Assembly: GCA_028284445.1 (NCBI GenBank)
Contig: JANQRS010000015.1
Span: 1-64,000, forward strand
Direction of reading: 5' to 3'
Length of the DNA stretch: 64,000 nt
Origin: Calditrichia bacterium
Lineage (GTDB): Bacteria; Calditrichota; Calditrichia; RBG-13-44-9; J075
Shown piece after piece: positions 26,901 through 34,946 of the stretch (position 1 is its first letter; every line of letters starts with the position of its first letter). The notes beneath the pieces were generated by a model, which saw nothing but the letters and a program-made list of their open reading frames with translations, was not told where the DNA came from and did not search any database. Made by a program: the position numbers and the translations under genes.

Positions 26901-27839
26901 TCAATTTCCTTCCAGCGCCGCACGCACAAATCCATTGTTCGCCTCCAACCGCCGTCGCGCTTCGTCCGCGTCGATATCCCCGCCCAACACCATTACAATC
27001 GCCGTCTTTACGTGCCCATCTGCAGCTGCCAGGGCCTTTTCTGCGCCGGCGTAGTCAAGTCCGGTTACCATCATGACCGTCCGCTTTGAGCGCTCTTCCA
27101 ATTTTCGAGAGGTCATTTTCAAATCTACCATCATATTTCCGTAGACTTTTCCGAGTCGGATCATAGAGGCGGTTGTCAACATATTCAGCACCAATTTGGT
27201 GGCGGTTCCGGCCTTCATCCGGGTCGACCCCATCACCACTTCCGGTCCGACAACCGGGCAAATCGCCACATCCACTTCCAGTTTCACTTCGTCGCGCGGA
27301 TTACAGGTGACAAAAATAGATTTCGCGCCCATCCCACGGGCCTTGCGAACCGCAGCCAGCACATATGGCGTTCGAAAGCTGGCGGCAATACCGCAAACGA
27401 CATCCTTGCCGGTGAAGCCCCGCTCAAGCAGGTCAATTTCTCCCTGCGCCATTTGGTCTTCACTCCCCTCTTGCGACACAGTCAAGGCTTTCTCACCGCC
27501 GGCAATAATCCCCTGGACCATTGTAGGGTCGGTGCCATAGGTGGGCGGGCATTCTGATGCATCGAGCACCCCAAGACGCCCGCTGGTTCCCGCACCGACA
27601 TAAAAAAGGCGTCCGCCACGGGAGAAGGCTTCTACCAGTATATCGACAGCTTGTGCAATATAGGGAATTTCCTTTTCGATGATAGCGGGTATCGTTTGGT
27701 CTTCCCCGTTGATAATCTCCAGAATCTCTTTGGTGCTCTTATTGTCAATACCTTCCGAGGCCGGCAGCCGGGCTTCTGTAACCAGGTTTTTTATTTCCTC
27801 GAAAACCCTATCTTGCATATCAACCCCGTCATTTTGCAT
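26901..27839 (-). CDS. murQ: N-acetylmuramic acid 6-phosphate etherase
   Basis: A cytoplasmic SIS-domain lyase of about 312 residues that removes the lactyl ether from MurNAc-6-P, giving GlcNAc-6-P and D-lactate. Family motifs follow E. coli MurQ closely: GGRLFYVGAGTSGRLGVLDA, SECPPTYG, VVCGIAASFRTPYV, GSTRMKAGTATKLVLNML and GKVYGNMMVDL. The start is uncertain: GTG at 27863, ATG at 27839 and ATG at 27818 are all in frame, and the last fits homologues best. Its stop lies five bases from the AraC stop. It is the diagnostic gene showing that this island handles MurNAc rather than only GlcNAc. Confidence 0.96.
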   Translation of the reverse strand: MQNDGVDMQDRVFEEIKNLVTEARLPASEGIDNKSTKEILEIINGEDQTIPAIIEKEIPYIAQAVDILVEAFSRGGRLFYVGAGTSGRLGVLDASECPPTYGTDPTMVQGIIAGGEKALTVSQEGSEDQMAQGEIDLLERGFTGKDVVCGIAASFRTPYVLAAVRKARGMGAKSIFVTCNPRDEVKLEVDVAICPVVGPEVVMGSTRMKAGTATKLVLNMLTTASMIRLGKVYGNMMVDLKMTSRKLEERSKRTVMMVTGLDYAGAEKALAAADGHVKTAIVMVLGGDIDADEARRRLEANNGFVRAALEGN

Positions 27840-27972
27840 GGTCTCACGAACAATTTTCACCAACAGCTGCTTGTTCGGGAGACTGGTGGTACAAAGCAGT
27901 CATCAATTGATGTGATTTATTTTAGTGAGTCTCAATATAGCGAGGTCGAGGGATATAATGAAGTCAATTTGC

Positions 27973-28560
27973 CTACCTGAGCAAATCGCTAAGGTAACCG
28001 AGTAATGGATCCCGTCCGGTTTTATCCTTGGCTGAGAAAAAGAGCGGCAGCTCTTTGGACGATTCCCCCAACTGCATATTGATTTCACGTAAACGCGCCG
28101 GTCTTTTGCTTTTTGATACCTTATCGATCTTGGTTACCACGATTTGAAAAGGCACACCGATGTGGCGTAGCCATTCGACAAGTTGAATATCATTATCCTT
28201 GGCGCCAACCTTGCCGTCTACCAGAACCAGCAGGCATATCAACCGCGGGCTATTTTGCAGGTATCCTTCGATGGCCAAACGCCATTTCTTCTTTTCCGTT
28301 TTAGAAATTTTAGCAAATCCGTAGCCGGGCAAATCGACCAGATAGAAGCGCTCATTCACTTCGAAATAATTGATTGAGCGGGTTTTGCCGGGTTGCTTGC
28401 TGACCCTTGCGTAATTCTTCATTTTTATCAAGACGTTGATCATAGAAGATTTACCGACATTTGATCGCCCAACCAGGGCAATTTCCGGTAATTGGCGCGG
28501 CGGCCCATCTGCCCAATCAAGAGTGCTCTTGATAAATTCGACTTTTTTAATTTTTATCAT
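27973..28560 (-). CDS. engB: Ribosome-biogenesis GTPase EngB/YsxC
   Basis: A 195-residue essential GTPase needed for late assembly of the large ribosomal subunit. G motifs are visible: GRSNVGKSS (G1), KTRSINYF (G2), DLPGYG (G3), VVTKIDK (G4) and FSAKD (G5). The ATG at 28560 (MIKIKKVEF) matches family starts, with GGAG upstream; an extended frame adds a non-conserved 16 residues. It stands downstream of trxA on the same strand but beyond a terminator, so it has its own promoter in the AT-rich gap. Confidence 0.96.
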   Translation of the reverse strand: MIKIKKVEFIKSTLDWADGPPRQLPEIALVGRSNVGKSSMINVLIKMKNYARVSKQPGKTRSINYFEVNERFYLVDLPGYGFAKISKTEKKKWRLAIEGYLQNSPRLICLLVLVDGKVGAKDNDIQLVEWLRHIGVPFQIVVTKIDKVSKSKRPARLREINMQLGESSKELPLFFSAKDKTGRDPLLGYLSDLLR

Positions 28561-28672
28561 TCGAACGATTGCTCCGGCTTTCCACTTTCCCCGCGGAAAT
28601 TCACTCAATATAAGCTTTATGCCCTGGATTATATAATATTATTTGGTGGAAAATATGGCGGGTATAATCAAT

Positions 28673-28705
28673 AAAAAAGGGAAGGCTGTGTCAAACAACC
28701 TTCCC
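28673..28705 (-). terminator. Terminator after trxA
   Basis: GGGAAGG/CCTTCCC stem with a 13-base loop, followed on the minus strand by TTTTTT. Confidence 0.88.
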
Positions 28706-28727
28706 TAAAGAGGTTTCATCCGAAAAC

Positions 28728-29057
28728 TTATGCGGTTTGATACTCTTGTAATTTGCTTAGAATCGCTTCTTTCGGCTGCGCACCAATTAAAGTGTCCACG
28801 CGCTCACCATCTTTGAAGATCATAAGGGTCGGGATGCTACGCACGCCGTATGCACGCATTGTTTGCTGATTGGCATCTACGTCCAGCTTACCAATCTTCA
28901 CCTTTCCATCTAATTCACCGGCCAATTCTTCAATAACCGGGGCAATCATCTTACAAGGTCCGCACCAGGCAGCCCAAAAATCAACCAAGACCGGGCTATC
29001 TGACTTTAGTACTTCGCTCTCAAAATTGGCATCTGTAAATTCATGTGCTTGTGCCAT
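28728..29057 (-). CDS. trxA: Thioredoxin
   Basis: A 109-residue cytoplasmic disulfide reductase with the active site WCGPCK (Cys32, Cys35), preceded by LVDFWAA. The fold continues with KLDVDANQ, the cis-proline segment [15 protein letters not shown] and the final helix. Length and residues are those of standard thioredoxin 1. AAGGAG lies nine bases before the ATG. It is monocistronic and ends in a strong terminator. The 227-base gap upstream holds no recognisable gene. Confidence 0.97.
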   Translation of the reverse strand: MAQAHEFTDANFESEVLKSDSPVLVDFWAAWCGPCKMIAPVIEELAGELDGKVKIGKLDVDANQQTMRAYGVRSIPTLMIFKDGERVDTLIGAQPKEAILSKLQEYQTA

Positions 29058-29284
29058 TCGTCTTCTCCTTAAAAAATATATCCGTTTCTATCCAGTTGAA
29101 AATTTCAATTCACACTTTTGCAGCTTGCGCTGTCTTTCCATCTAACTATCCCTTGGATTATCTTCGACAGAAAAAGGTTACAAAATAATGCGAATTGGGA
29201 CTTCCAGCCTATTTTTCCGGATTAGAGATCTCAGCAGCGCGACTACAGAATCAAGGTCGAACGCCTGTTGGCCAATTCAGCGTT

Positions 29285-29734
29285 TTAAGGGGCTGAAGGC
29301 CCATATTCAAGGACTTCCAGGATGATTTCAAAATTCTTGCTGTCGACAGCGCCGAGCAAAGATGCTGCCCGATAGGACACATCCATTATCCGGCTTTGCA
29401 CATAGGGCCCGCGGTCGTTTATGCGCACTTCCACTGTCTTGCCATTGGCTTCATTTATAATGCGGCAAACCGTGCCAAAGGGCAGTGATTTATGGGCTGC
29501 TGTCAATTTTGAAGGATCGTACCGCTCACCACTGGCCGTTGGCCGGCCTTCAAAACTATCGGCGTAAACTGCGCAATTGCCACGCTGGGTTTCCAGGGCG
29601 TCACCGCCACCGGGCAAGCGGCCTCTGCCGTCACCAGGCGGTAAAGTACAGGCCTGCAATGCCAGCAATGTTATCAACACAAGGCCATCCAGGAAAGGAC
29701 GACGGTTGTTCCAGCTCAGGTGGAGACCATTCAT
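29285..29734 (-). CDS. rlpA: RlpA-family septal ring lytic transglycosylase-like lipoprotein
   Basis: A 149-residue lipoprotein (cysteine in LLALQAC) with one double-psi beta-barrel domain. RlpA motifs are GRPTASGERYDPSKLTAAHK, LPFGTVCRI, VEVRINDRGPYVQSRIMDVS and AASLLG. RlpA proteins sit in the outer membrane and cut peptidoglycan strands lacking stem peptides in some species. No SPOR domain is present. The start codon overlaps the stop of the large TPR gene by one base (TGATG), so translation is coupled. The shared operon hints that the two act in envelope assembly. Confidence 0.9.
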   Translation of the reverse strand: MNGLHLSWNNRRPFLDGLVLITLLALQACTLPPGDGRGRLPGGGDALETQRGNCAVYADSFEGRPTASGERYDPSKLTAAHKSLPFGTVCRIINEANGKTVEVRINDRGPYVQSRIMDVSYRAASLLGAVDSKNFEIILEVLEYGPSAP

Positions 29735-32058
29735 CAGAAGTCATCCCGGTTACTGATTCGTCCACGCGATCGGCGCCAGGCGATTTTTTCATCGAGAATA
29801 TCGCCGCTGGTAAGTGCAACGCGCTCATCTTCGTCGAGACTTCCAACTTCGGTACTCTGTTCACCGGTATCGGCAATGGGCGCATCGTCGTCAGTCTCCC
29901 CTTCTTCGCCGGAGGGTTTAACTGGGTCAGGTCGTGGTTCGGTGGTCTTCTTACGAGCCTTTTGCACATAGCGCTGCGCCTGCGTATATCGATTGATTAT
30001 CTCGTTATAGGCAAGCAGCGCCGAATCTTTCGCGGCCATATCATACTCATAGATCCAGGCCATCGCATATTTCGCCCGGGCACTAGTCACCCAACTGGTG
30101 TCCATATTAGCTACCTGCCGGTATTTGGTGAGGGCTTGCTTAAAATCGCCGGCAAAATACAACGCCTCAGCTTCCCGGAACAGCTCTTCAGCTACTTTTT
30201 CCCCATCCGGGGTCGTATCTTCAAGGGCTTGTCCCCGAGCCTGGAGAATCTGCAGAGCAAATTCTGACTGTGGATATTCATTGATCAAACGATTTTCATA
30301 CTGCTCGACGAGCTGCGGGTTTTCAAAATCTTTCGACTTATAAATATAAATCAGCGAATAGAGTCCCTTTGGCGTTAGGACGCTATCCTCATAGGTTTCC
30401 AGGAACTCGTTGTATTCGACGATTGCAGAGTCGAACTGCTCTACCTTGAGTAGGTAGAACTCCGCCAAATGATAGCGATTTAGCATCAAATCGAACTCGA
30501 TTTCCGGTAGTTTACGCTTTTCCAGCGGAATTGGCGCCTCAGCGGCTTCTTCTTCCTCGTTGTTGCGATTATTTGTATTGGCAGATCGAGTACCGGGAAA
30601 GCCTTCTCCGCTGCCTTCACGGTCACCTGCGCTCGGACTGCCGAATGCTTCATCTTCTCCAAATCCGGATGCCTGGCGACGCTCTTCATTGGCTCGATTC
30701 ATCGAATCCAGGCGGGCTTGCGCTGCCCGCCGTGCAGCAGTTGTCCCCTGACGGGGATTGTTCAGGGCCAGAGAACCATCGTCATCATCGCCAGCTTCCG
30801 AATTCTGTAATGTATCGCCGCTGGCGATGCGGACTGAATCATCATACTGGGCCTGATAGAGAGAATCGCGAAAATCCGAGTCATTTGTCAGGCGGTAAAC
30901 CAGGTTCTCATCACGCGTGAGGTCGGAGCGAATCTCACGATATTCGCTAAGGAAATTAAATTTGGCGTCGGCCACTTCTACGCTGTCAAATTTGCTGAAA
31001 AGCTTACCAACTTGCCCGTAGTAGGTAACCGCAGAATCAAGATTGTTAAATTCATTTTCATACAGGCGGGCGAGATTCAAGGCTGCTCGGGCAGTCCCGG
31101 GATTTTGCCGTCTGGCAACAATCACTTCCCGATACAGCTCAATTGCATCTTCATATTTACCTTCACGTTGGTAATTCTCCGCCATGGTAGTCTTAATGAT
31201 TGGCGTAAAGTTCTTGAAGCGCGGGGCAGTTAGCATTTTACGGAGCGTTTCGTAGGCATCCTTATGCTTGCCGAGGATGGAATATGTCGTCGCCAAATTC
31301 AAGGTCGCTTTATATTCAATGTCCAGGCCAGCCTGACGCTTGCCAACTTCCTTGTAGCGATCAACGGCCTCTTTGTACTTGCCTTGCTTGCTATAAGATT
31401 CAGCCAGGAAAAACAGCAGTTCGGCACGCAGCGCATCTTCCAGATCTTCTTTCAGTGCGATCTGGAGATATTTTTCAGATGCTTCATAGTCCTCATTTTG
31501 AAACGCATAGCGCCCCAGCTCGAAGTTGGCCCGGGAACGGATCTCAGCTTCTTCACTAAGGTTAAGGATGCGACGAAAATAGTCATTTGCTTCTTCAACA
31601 TTGTCTTCAATCAGCAGGATTTTCGCATACCAAAGGTAGGCTTCCGGCAACAAATCACTCTCGGCGTATTTCTTGAAAAACTGATCCAAATGGGTTTTGG
31701 CCTGTGTGTGTTTCTCGAGATAAAATTCGCTCTTGGCAATGTATAAGAGGGCATCGTCCGCATATTTGTTCTGATCGGAGTATATCTCGATCAGCTTCCA
31801 GCATTTGTCAATGGTGGTTTCGAAATGTTTGCGGGCATTGGGAGGCGTGCGTTCGTTATCCGCGGTTTCACGAAGCACCTTCAATCCTTCTTCGTAGCTG
31901 TTTTTGGCATTAAATAGCGTATTGTAATAGGCGCAACCGCCTGCGACCAATAAAATCAGCAGCGAAAAGGCAAAGCGGTGAAGATTGCGAAAAGTAGACA
32001 AAAGATATGCGCGTGCTCGTGAAGATGCTTGCGGGATATCAGCAGGCAGATGTGACAT
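29734..32058 (-). CDS. Large TPR lipoprotein (possible PorW/SprE-like)
   Basis: A 774-residue envelope protein. A membrane segment near 30-42 ends in a lipobox (VAGGC) and leads into CAYYNTLFNAKNSYEEG, a motif reminiscent of the N-terminus of the type IX secretion lipoprotein PorW/SprE. About ten TPR-like helical pairs follow (YADDALLYIAKSEFYLEKH, ALRAELLFFLAESYSKQGKY), a low-complexity acidic stretch at about 450-530 (NNRNNEEEEAAEA), then more TPRs and an acidic tail. AAGGAA precedes the ATG. TPR content and surface location are clear. The link to type IX secretion is inference, supported by sorting-tail proteins encoded in the window. Confidence 0.75.
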   Translation of the reverse strand: MSHLPADIPQASSRARAYLLSTFRNLHRFAFSLLILLVAGGCAYYNTLFNAKNSYEEGLKVLRETADNERTPPNARKHFETTIDKCWKLIEIYSDQNKYADDALLYIAKSEFYLEKHTQAKTHLDQFFKKYAESDLLPEAYLWYAKILLIEDNVEEANDYFRRILNLSEEAEIRSRANFELGRYAFQNEDYEASEKYLQIALKEDLEDALRAELLFFLAESYSKQGKYKEAVDRYKEVGKRQAGLDIEYKATLNLATTYSILGKHKDAYETLRKMLTAPRFKNFTPIIKTTMAENYQREGKYEDAIELYREVIVARRQNPGTARAALNLARLYENEFNNLDSAVTYYGQVGKLFSKFDSVEVADAKFNFLSEYREIRSDLTRDENLVYRLTNDSDFRDSLYQAQYDDSVRIASGDTLQNSEAGDDDDGSLALNNPRQGTTAARRAAQARLDSMNRANEERRQASGFGEDEAFGSPSAGDREGSGEGFPGTRSANTNNRNNEEEEAAEAPIPLEKRKLPEIEFDLMLNRYHLAEFYLLKVEQFDSAIVEYNEFLETYEDSVLTPKGLYSLIYIYKSKDFENPQLVEQYENRLINEYPQSEFALQILQARGQALEDTTPDGEKVAEELFREAEALYFAGDFKQALTKYRQVANMDTSWVTSARAKYAMAWIYEYDMAAKDSALLAYNEIINRYTQAQRYVQKARKKTTEPRPDPVKPSGEEGETDDDAPIADTGEQSTEVGSLDEDERVALTSGDILDEKIAWRRSRGRISNRDDF

Positions 32059-32099
32059 CTTGTTTTTCCTTGTAAAGGATTGGGCCGTGGCAGAACGGC

Positions 32100-32867
32100 T
32101 TAGCGACCGGCAGTTCTTATTTTTTTGATCACTGCAGCCAGTTTTGGCAGCACTTCAGCGACATCCATTGACACATTGTCATCAGCCACAGCACTCAATG
32201 GCGTGTTATCCGGATTGATCTCGACCAGATAGGCGCCATTCCCTTTTGCCAGATACGGCAGGGAGGCTGCCGGCTCCACCGTAGAAGAGGTGCCGATCGA
32301 AAAGAACACTTCTGCTTCGGAGGCCAGGCTTTGGGCCGCTGAAATTGCTTGTGGCGGTAACATTTCTCCGAACCAAACGACATCCGGACGCACCATGCCA
32401 TCACATTGACTGCATCGCAACACCTTCTGCCCAGCATGCGACTGCAGTGTTTTCAGGGCATTCTGATCGTATCCCCTACTACAATCAATGCACTTGCTAT
32501 GGCGGATGTTCCCATGCAATTCGATGATTTTTTTAGTACCAGACGCCTGGTGCAATCCATCCACATTTTGGGTGATCACAGAAAATTCCGGGAATAAACC
32601 CTCCAGCTCGGCCAAGGCATAATGTCCGGCATTTGGCGCAATATCCGAGATCAAATTCCGTCTCCAGGAATACCATTCCCACACCAGGTCCGGATTGCTA
32701 CGAAAAGCACCTTCGTTCGCCAGATCCTGCGGGTTGTATTTATTCCATAATCCATCCTTGCCGCGAAAAGTCGGAACGCCGCTGGGCGCGCTCATCCCGG
32801 CACCGGTGAGTACAACCACATTATAAGCGACCTGGAGTCGTTCAAATAATTTGCGTTTAAATGCCAT
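32100..32867 (-). CDS. NAD-dependent protein deacylase (sirtuin)
   Basis: A 255-residue Sir2-family enzyme that removes acyl groups from lysines using NAD. Motifs are VVLTGAGMSAPSGVPTFRG (NAD site), ITQNVDGLHQASG, the catalytic His in LHGN, and a zinc ribbon with CIDC and CSQC. The segment VVWFGEMLP and SIGTSSTVEP complete the Rossmann domain. The Ala in GAGMSAPSG replaces the more common Glu. The Tyr/Arg pair of class III desuccinylases appears possible in WEWYSWRR, so substrate choice is open. The ATG at 32867 fits family length. It is co-oriented with the TPR/rlpA pair and 41 bases upstream of it. Confidence 0.92.
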   Translation of the reverse strand: MAFKRKLFERLQVAYNVVVLTGAGMSAPSGVPTFRGKDGLWNKYNPQDLANEGAFRSNPDLVWEWYSWRRNLISDIAPNAGHYALAELEGLFPEFSVITQNVDGLHQASGTKKIIELHGNIRHSKCIDCSRGYDQNALKTLQSHAGQKVLRCSQCDGMVRPDVVWFGEMLPPQAISAAQSLASEAEVFFSIGTSSTVEPAASLPYLAKGNGAYLVEINPDNTPLSAVADDNVSMDVAEVLPKLAAVIKKIRTAGR

Positions 32868-33035
32868 CCAACACACCCATATAAGAACACTAAAATTAAC
32901 AAGGCAACCCGACAGGCGCAAGCCGAATGATTTTCGAACCGCCTTGTAACCGCGCTAATATAAACGCGGCAGGAAAAACAAAATTTTACGCGGATCACAA
33001 TCCTTATTTCTTGATTATCGGAGCATGAGGACGGT

Positions 33036-33428
33036 TTAAAAGGGAAAATCGAACCAAATCAGCCGGATCAACCAAACCACAAAAAATAGTGTTCCGGCAG
33101 AAATTAGCAGCGCGTAGTAATATGTTTGAATGAACTGGCCTGGCTTGCCGGCTCCATCACCGCCCGGCAGTCGACCGGAAACAAACACCAGGAGCAAGCA
33201 GATGCCAATAAGCATACCCAAAGGATGATAGGCAAAGCTTTTACTCCATTCAAAATGCAAGAAAGAGCTGAGGCTGCGGGTCATACCGCAGAATGGGCAG
33301 GGAACTTCGGTAATTATTTGCGACAAACAAATCTCGAGCGGTAAGCCGTCAGACGGTAGCAAAAAGAGCAGCAGCAGTGCAAGACCGCTAGTCACCCGAA
33401 CGCTATTCACTAACGGCATTTTTATCAT
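33036..33428 (-). CDS. DUF2752 membrane protein
   Basis: A 130-residue inner-membrane protein with three hydrophobic segments. The short conserved motif PCPFCGMTRSLSSFLH identifies DUF2752, a family usually carrying CPxCGxTR. Its function is unknown; the paired cysteines suggest metal or redox chemistry. The start overlaps the end of the exonuclease gene by 26 bases (or 17 if the Met at 33419 is used), so the two form an operon. The exact start is uncertain. Confidence 0.88.
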   Translation of the reverse strand: MIKMPLVNSVRVTSGLALLLLFLLPSDGLPLEICLSQIITEVPCPFCGMTRSLSSFLHFEWSKSFAYHPLGMLIGICLLLVFVSGRLPGGDGAGKPGQFIQTYYYALLISAGTLFFVVWLIRLIWFDFPF

Positions 33429-34674
33429 CTGGTTTTCCGCGGGAAATTTTTCTTTCCAGACGCGCCTGTCGATGCTTCAGAGCCGGTAGATGGCGAGCCA
33501 TTGATGATCTTGTGTCTAGCTGGAGAATGGTGTCGAGGTAGCGAATACCGGTCTGAACAATCTCGAGGGCGTATTCGTAGTCGCGATCTTCATGTTCGTA
33601 GTACTTGGCAAGTTCTTCAATCACAGGCGGATGCAGAACATTGCGCTCAATCAACTCGTCGAGGCGTGCTTTGGCGGCTTTTGAATCACCACGCTTTTTG
33701 CTTGCCATCGCCATCATGAACAGAGCTTTACCCTCTAAATCAGCTGACACCTCAGCATTTGTCCCCAACAGTTCCACAAGCAGGGAAATACAGTCCTCAA
33801 ACTTCTTTTGGCGGAAGAGATAAGCTGCCATCGAGTAGCGGTCAAGCGGATGGCGCAACTGGCTATCCGGCGCGTGACAAATCGCGGCAATCCGTAAGGT
33901 CAGCAAGACCATATTGACAATGTCGTGATAGTTATGCTCCAGTACATCTCTCAGTAGGAAGGCATCGCGCTTGCGAATAAATTCGAAGAATATTTGCGGA
34001 ATTGCCTCGCCGGGAATATCGCCGACTCGATCAACATTGAGGATGTAGCGCTCGAGACTTTGCAGGTCGCAAGCGGGCAGGCGGGCTTTCCAGATACGTC
34101 GCGCAGCATGCAGCACATCGACATGCATTTTTTCATCCAGAACGGTTTCCATACGATTCAGCAGATAGCGATTGCGCATCAGCGGCAGATCAAAAGACTT
34201 CCCGTTAAAACTGACGGTAAAATCAAATCCGCCAAAGGCCTGATCGACATATTTGAGCATCAGCCATTCATAACCGAAGTCAGGCAGCAAGTATTGCCGA
34301 ACGACGATGTGATCCAGCTCGATGTGACCAATACCAATCAGGAAGGGATATGTGCCGGTGCCGCCGGCAAGTCCGGTGGTTTCGGTATCAAAAAATATAC
34401 ATTTGCGGAAATTATGGACGCCTTCCGGGAGATCTGTCGTAATCAGGTGAAGTTTGTCGGATTCAAATCCGCGCTCCTGGAATGAGGTAAAAACCGGATC
34501 ATTGTAGACCGGAAAGTAGTTCTCCTTCAGCAAGAGAATGGACTTGTCTTCACGAATAACCTTGACATCAAGCTCCTGCTGCACCCGCCCTACCCAATCA
34601 TCCGTGCTATGATCAGATACCGGCTCATGCCTGCTGCCAGGGTCCAGTCGTCCCAGTTTATCTTTGATGCCCAT
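33403..34674 (-). CDS. MrfB/YprB-like DEDDh exonuclease with TPR region
   Basis: A 423-residue protein with an RNase H-like 3'-5' exonuclease domain (about 90-260) and a C-terminal TPR-like half. FFDTETTGLAGGTGTYPFLIG carries the first acidic pair (DxE), VSFNGKSFDLPLMRNR the next Asp, and the late EHNYHDIVNM supplies His and Asp. This domain order and length match B. subtilis YprB, renamed MrfB for its role with the helicase MrfA in repair of mitomycin C damage. A MrfA-like helicase is encoded at 44405-46672. A palindrome lies just upstream. Confidence 0.82.
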   Translation of the reverse strand: MGIKDKLGRLDPGSRHEPVSDHSTDDWVGRVQQELDVKVIREDKSILLLKENYFPVYNDPVFTSFQERGFESDKLHLITTDLPEGVHNFRKCIFFDTETTGLAGGTGTYPFLIGIGHIELDHIVVRQYLLPDFGYEWLMLKYVDQAFGGFDFTVSFNGKSFDLPLMRNRYLLNRMETVLDEKMHVDVLHAARRIWKARLPACDLQSLERYILNVDRVGDIPGEAIPQIFFEFIRKRDAFLLRDVLEHNYHDIVNMVLLTLRIAAICHAPDSQLRHPLDRYSMAAYLFRQKKFEDCISLLVELLGTNAEVSADLEGKALFMMAMASKKRGDSKAAKARLDELIERNVLHPPVIEELAKYYEHEDRDYEYALEIVQTGIRYLDTILQLDTRSSMARHLPALKHRQARLERKISRGKPDDKNAVSE

Positions 34675-34772
34675 TTCGGAATGTACTACCGGCTATTGCG
34701 AAAAGGAAAGAGGAAAAAGCATGGAAAAATAGAATATTGGGGAAATGGAGTATTGGAATGCTGGAGCTAATG

Positions 34773-34820
34773 TAACATCCCCCTGTGTCCCCCTTCGAAG
34801 GGGAATTTAGGGGGATGTTA
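34773..34820. repeat. Dispersed CCCCCTG...GGGGGATGT palindrome
   Basis: Arms TAACATCCCCCT and AGGGGGATGTTA around a core with CCTTCGAAGG. Closest to 15101-15150. Confidence 0.88.
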
Positions 34821-34946
34821 CCCATCATTCCATGCATTAAAATAGCCAGGGCAAGAATCCGCTTTTGGCATCATCTCACCCTGGCTACTGGGTTTGAGGA
34901 ATGTGAGGAGTGTGAGCCCTCGTGCTGGCGCATCCAGCGTCAACGC

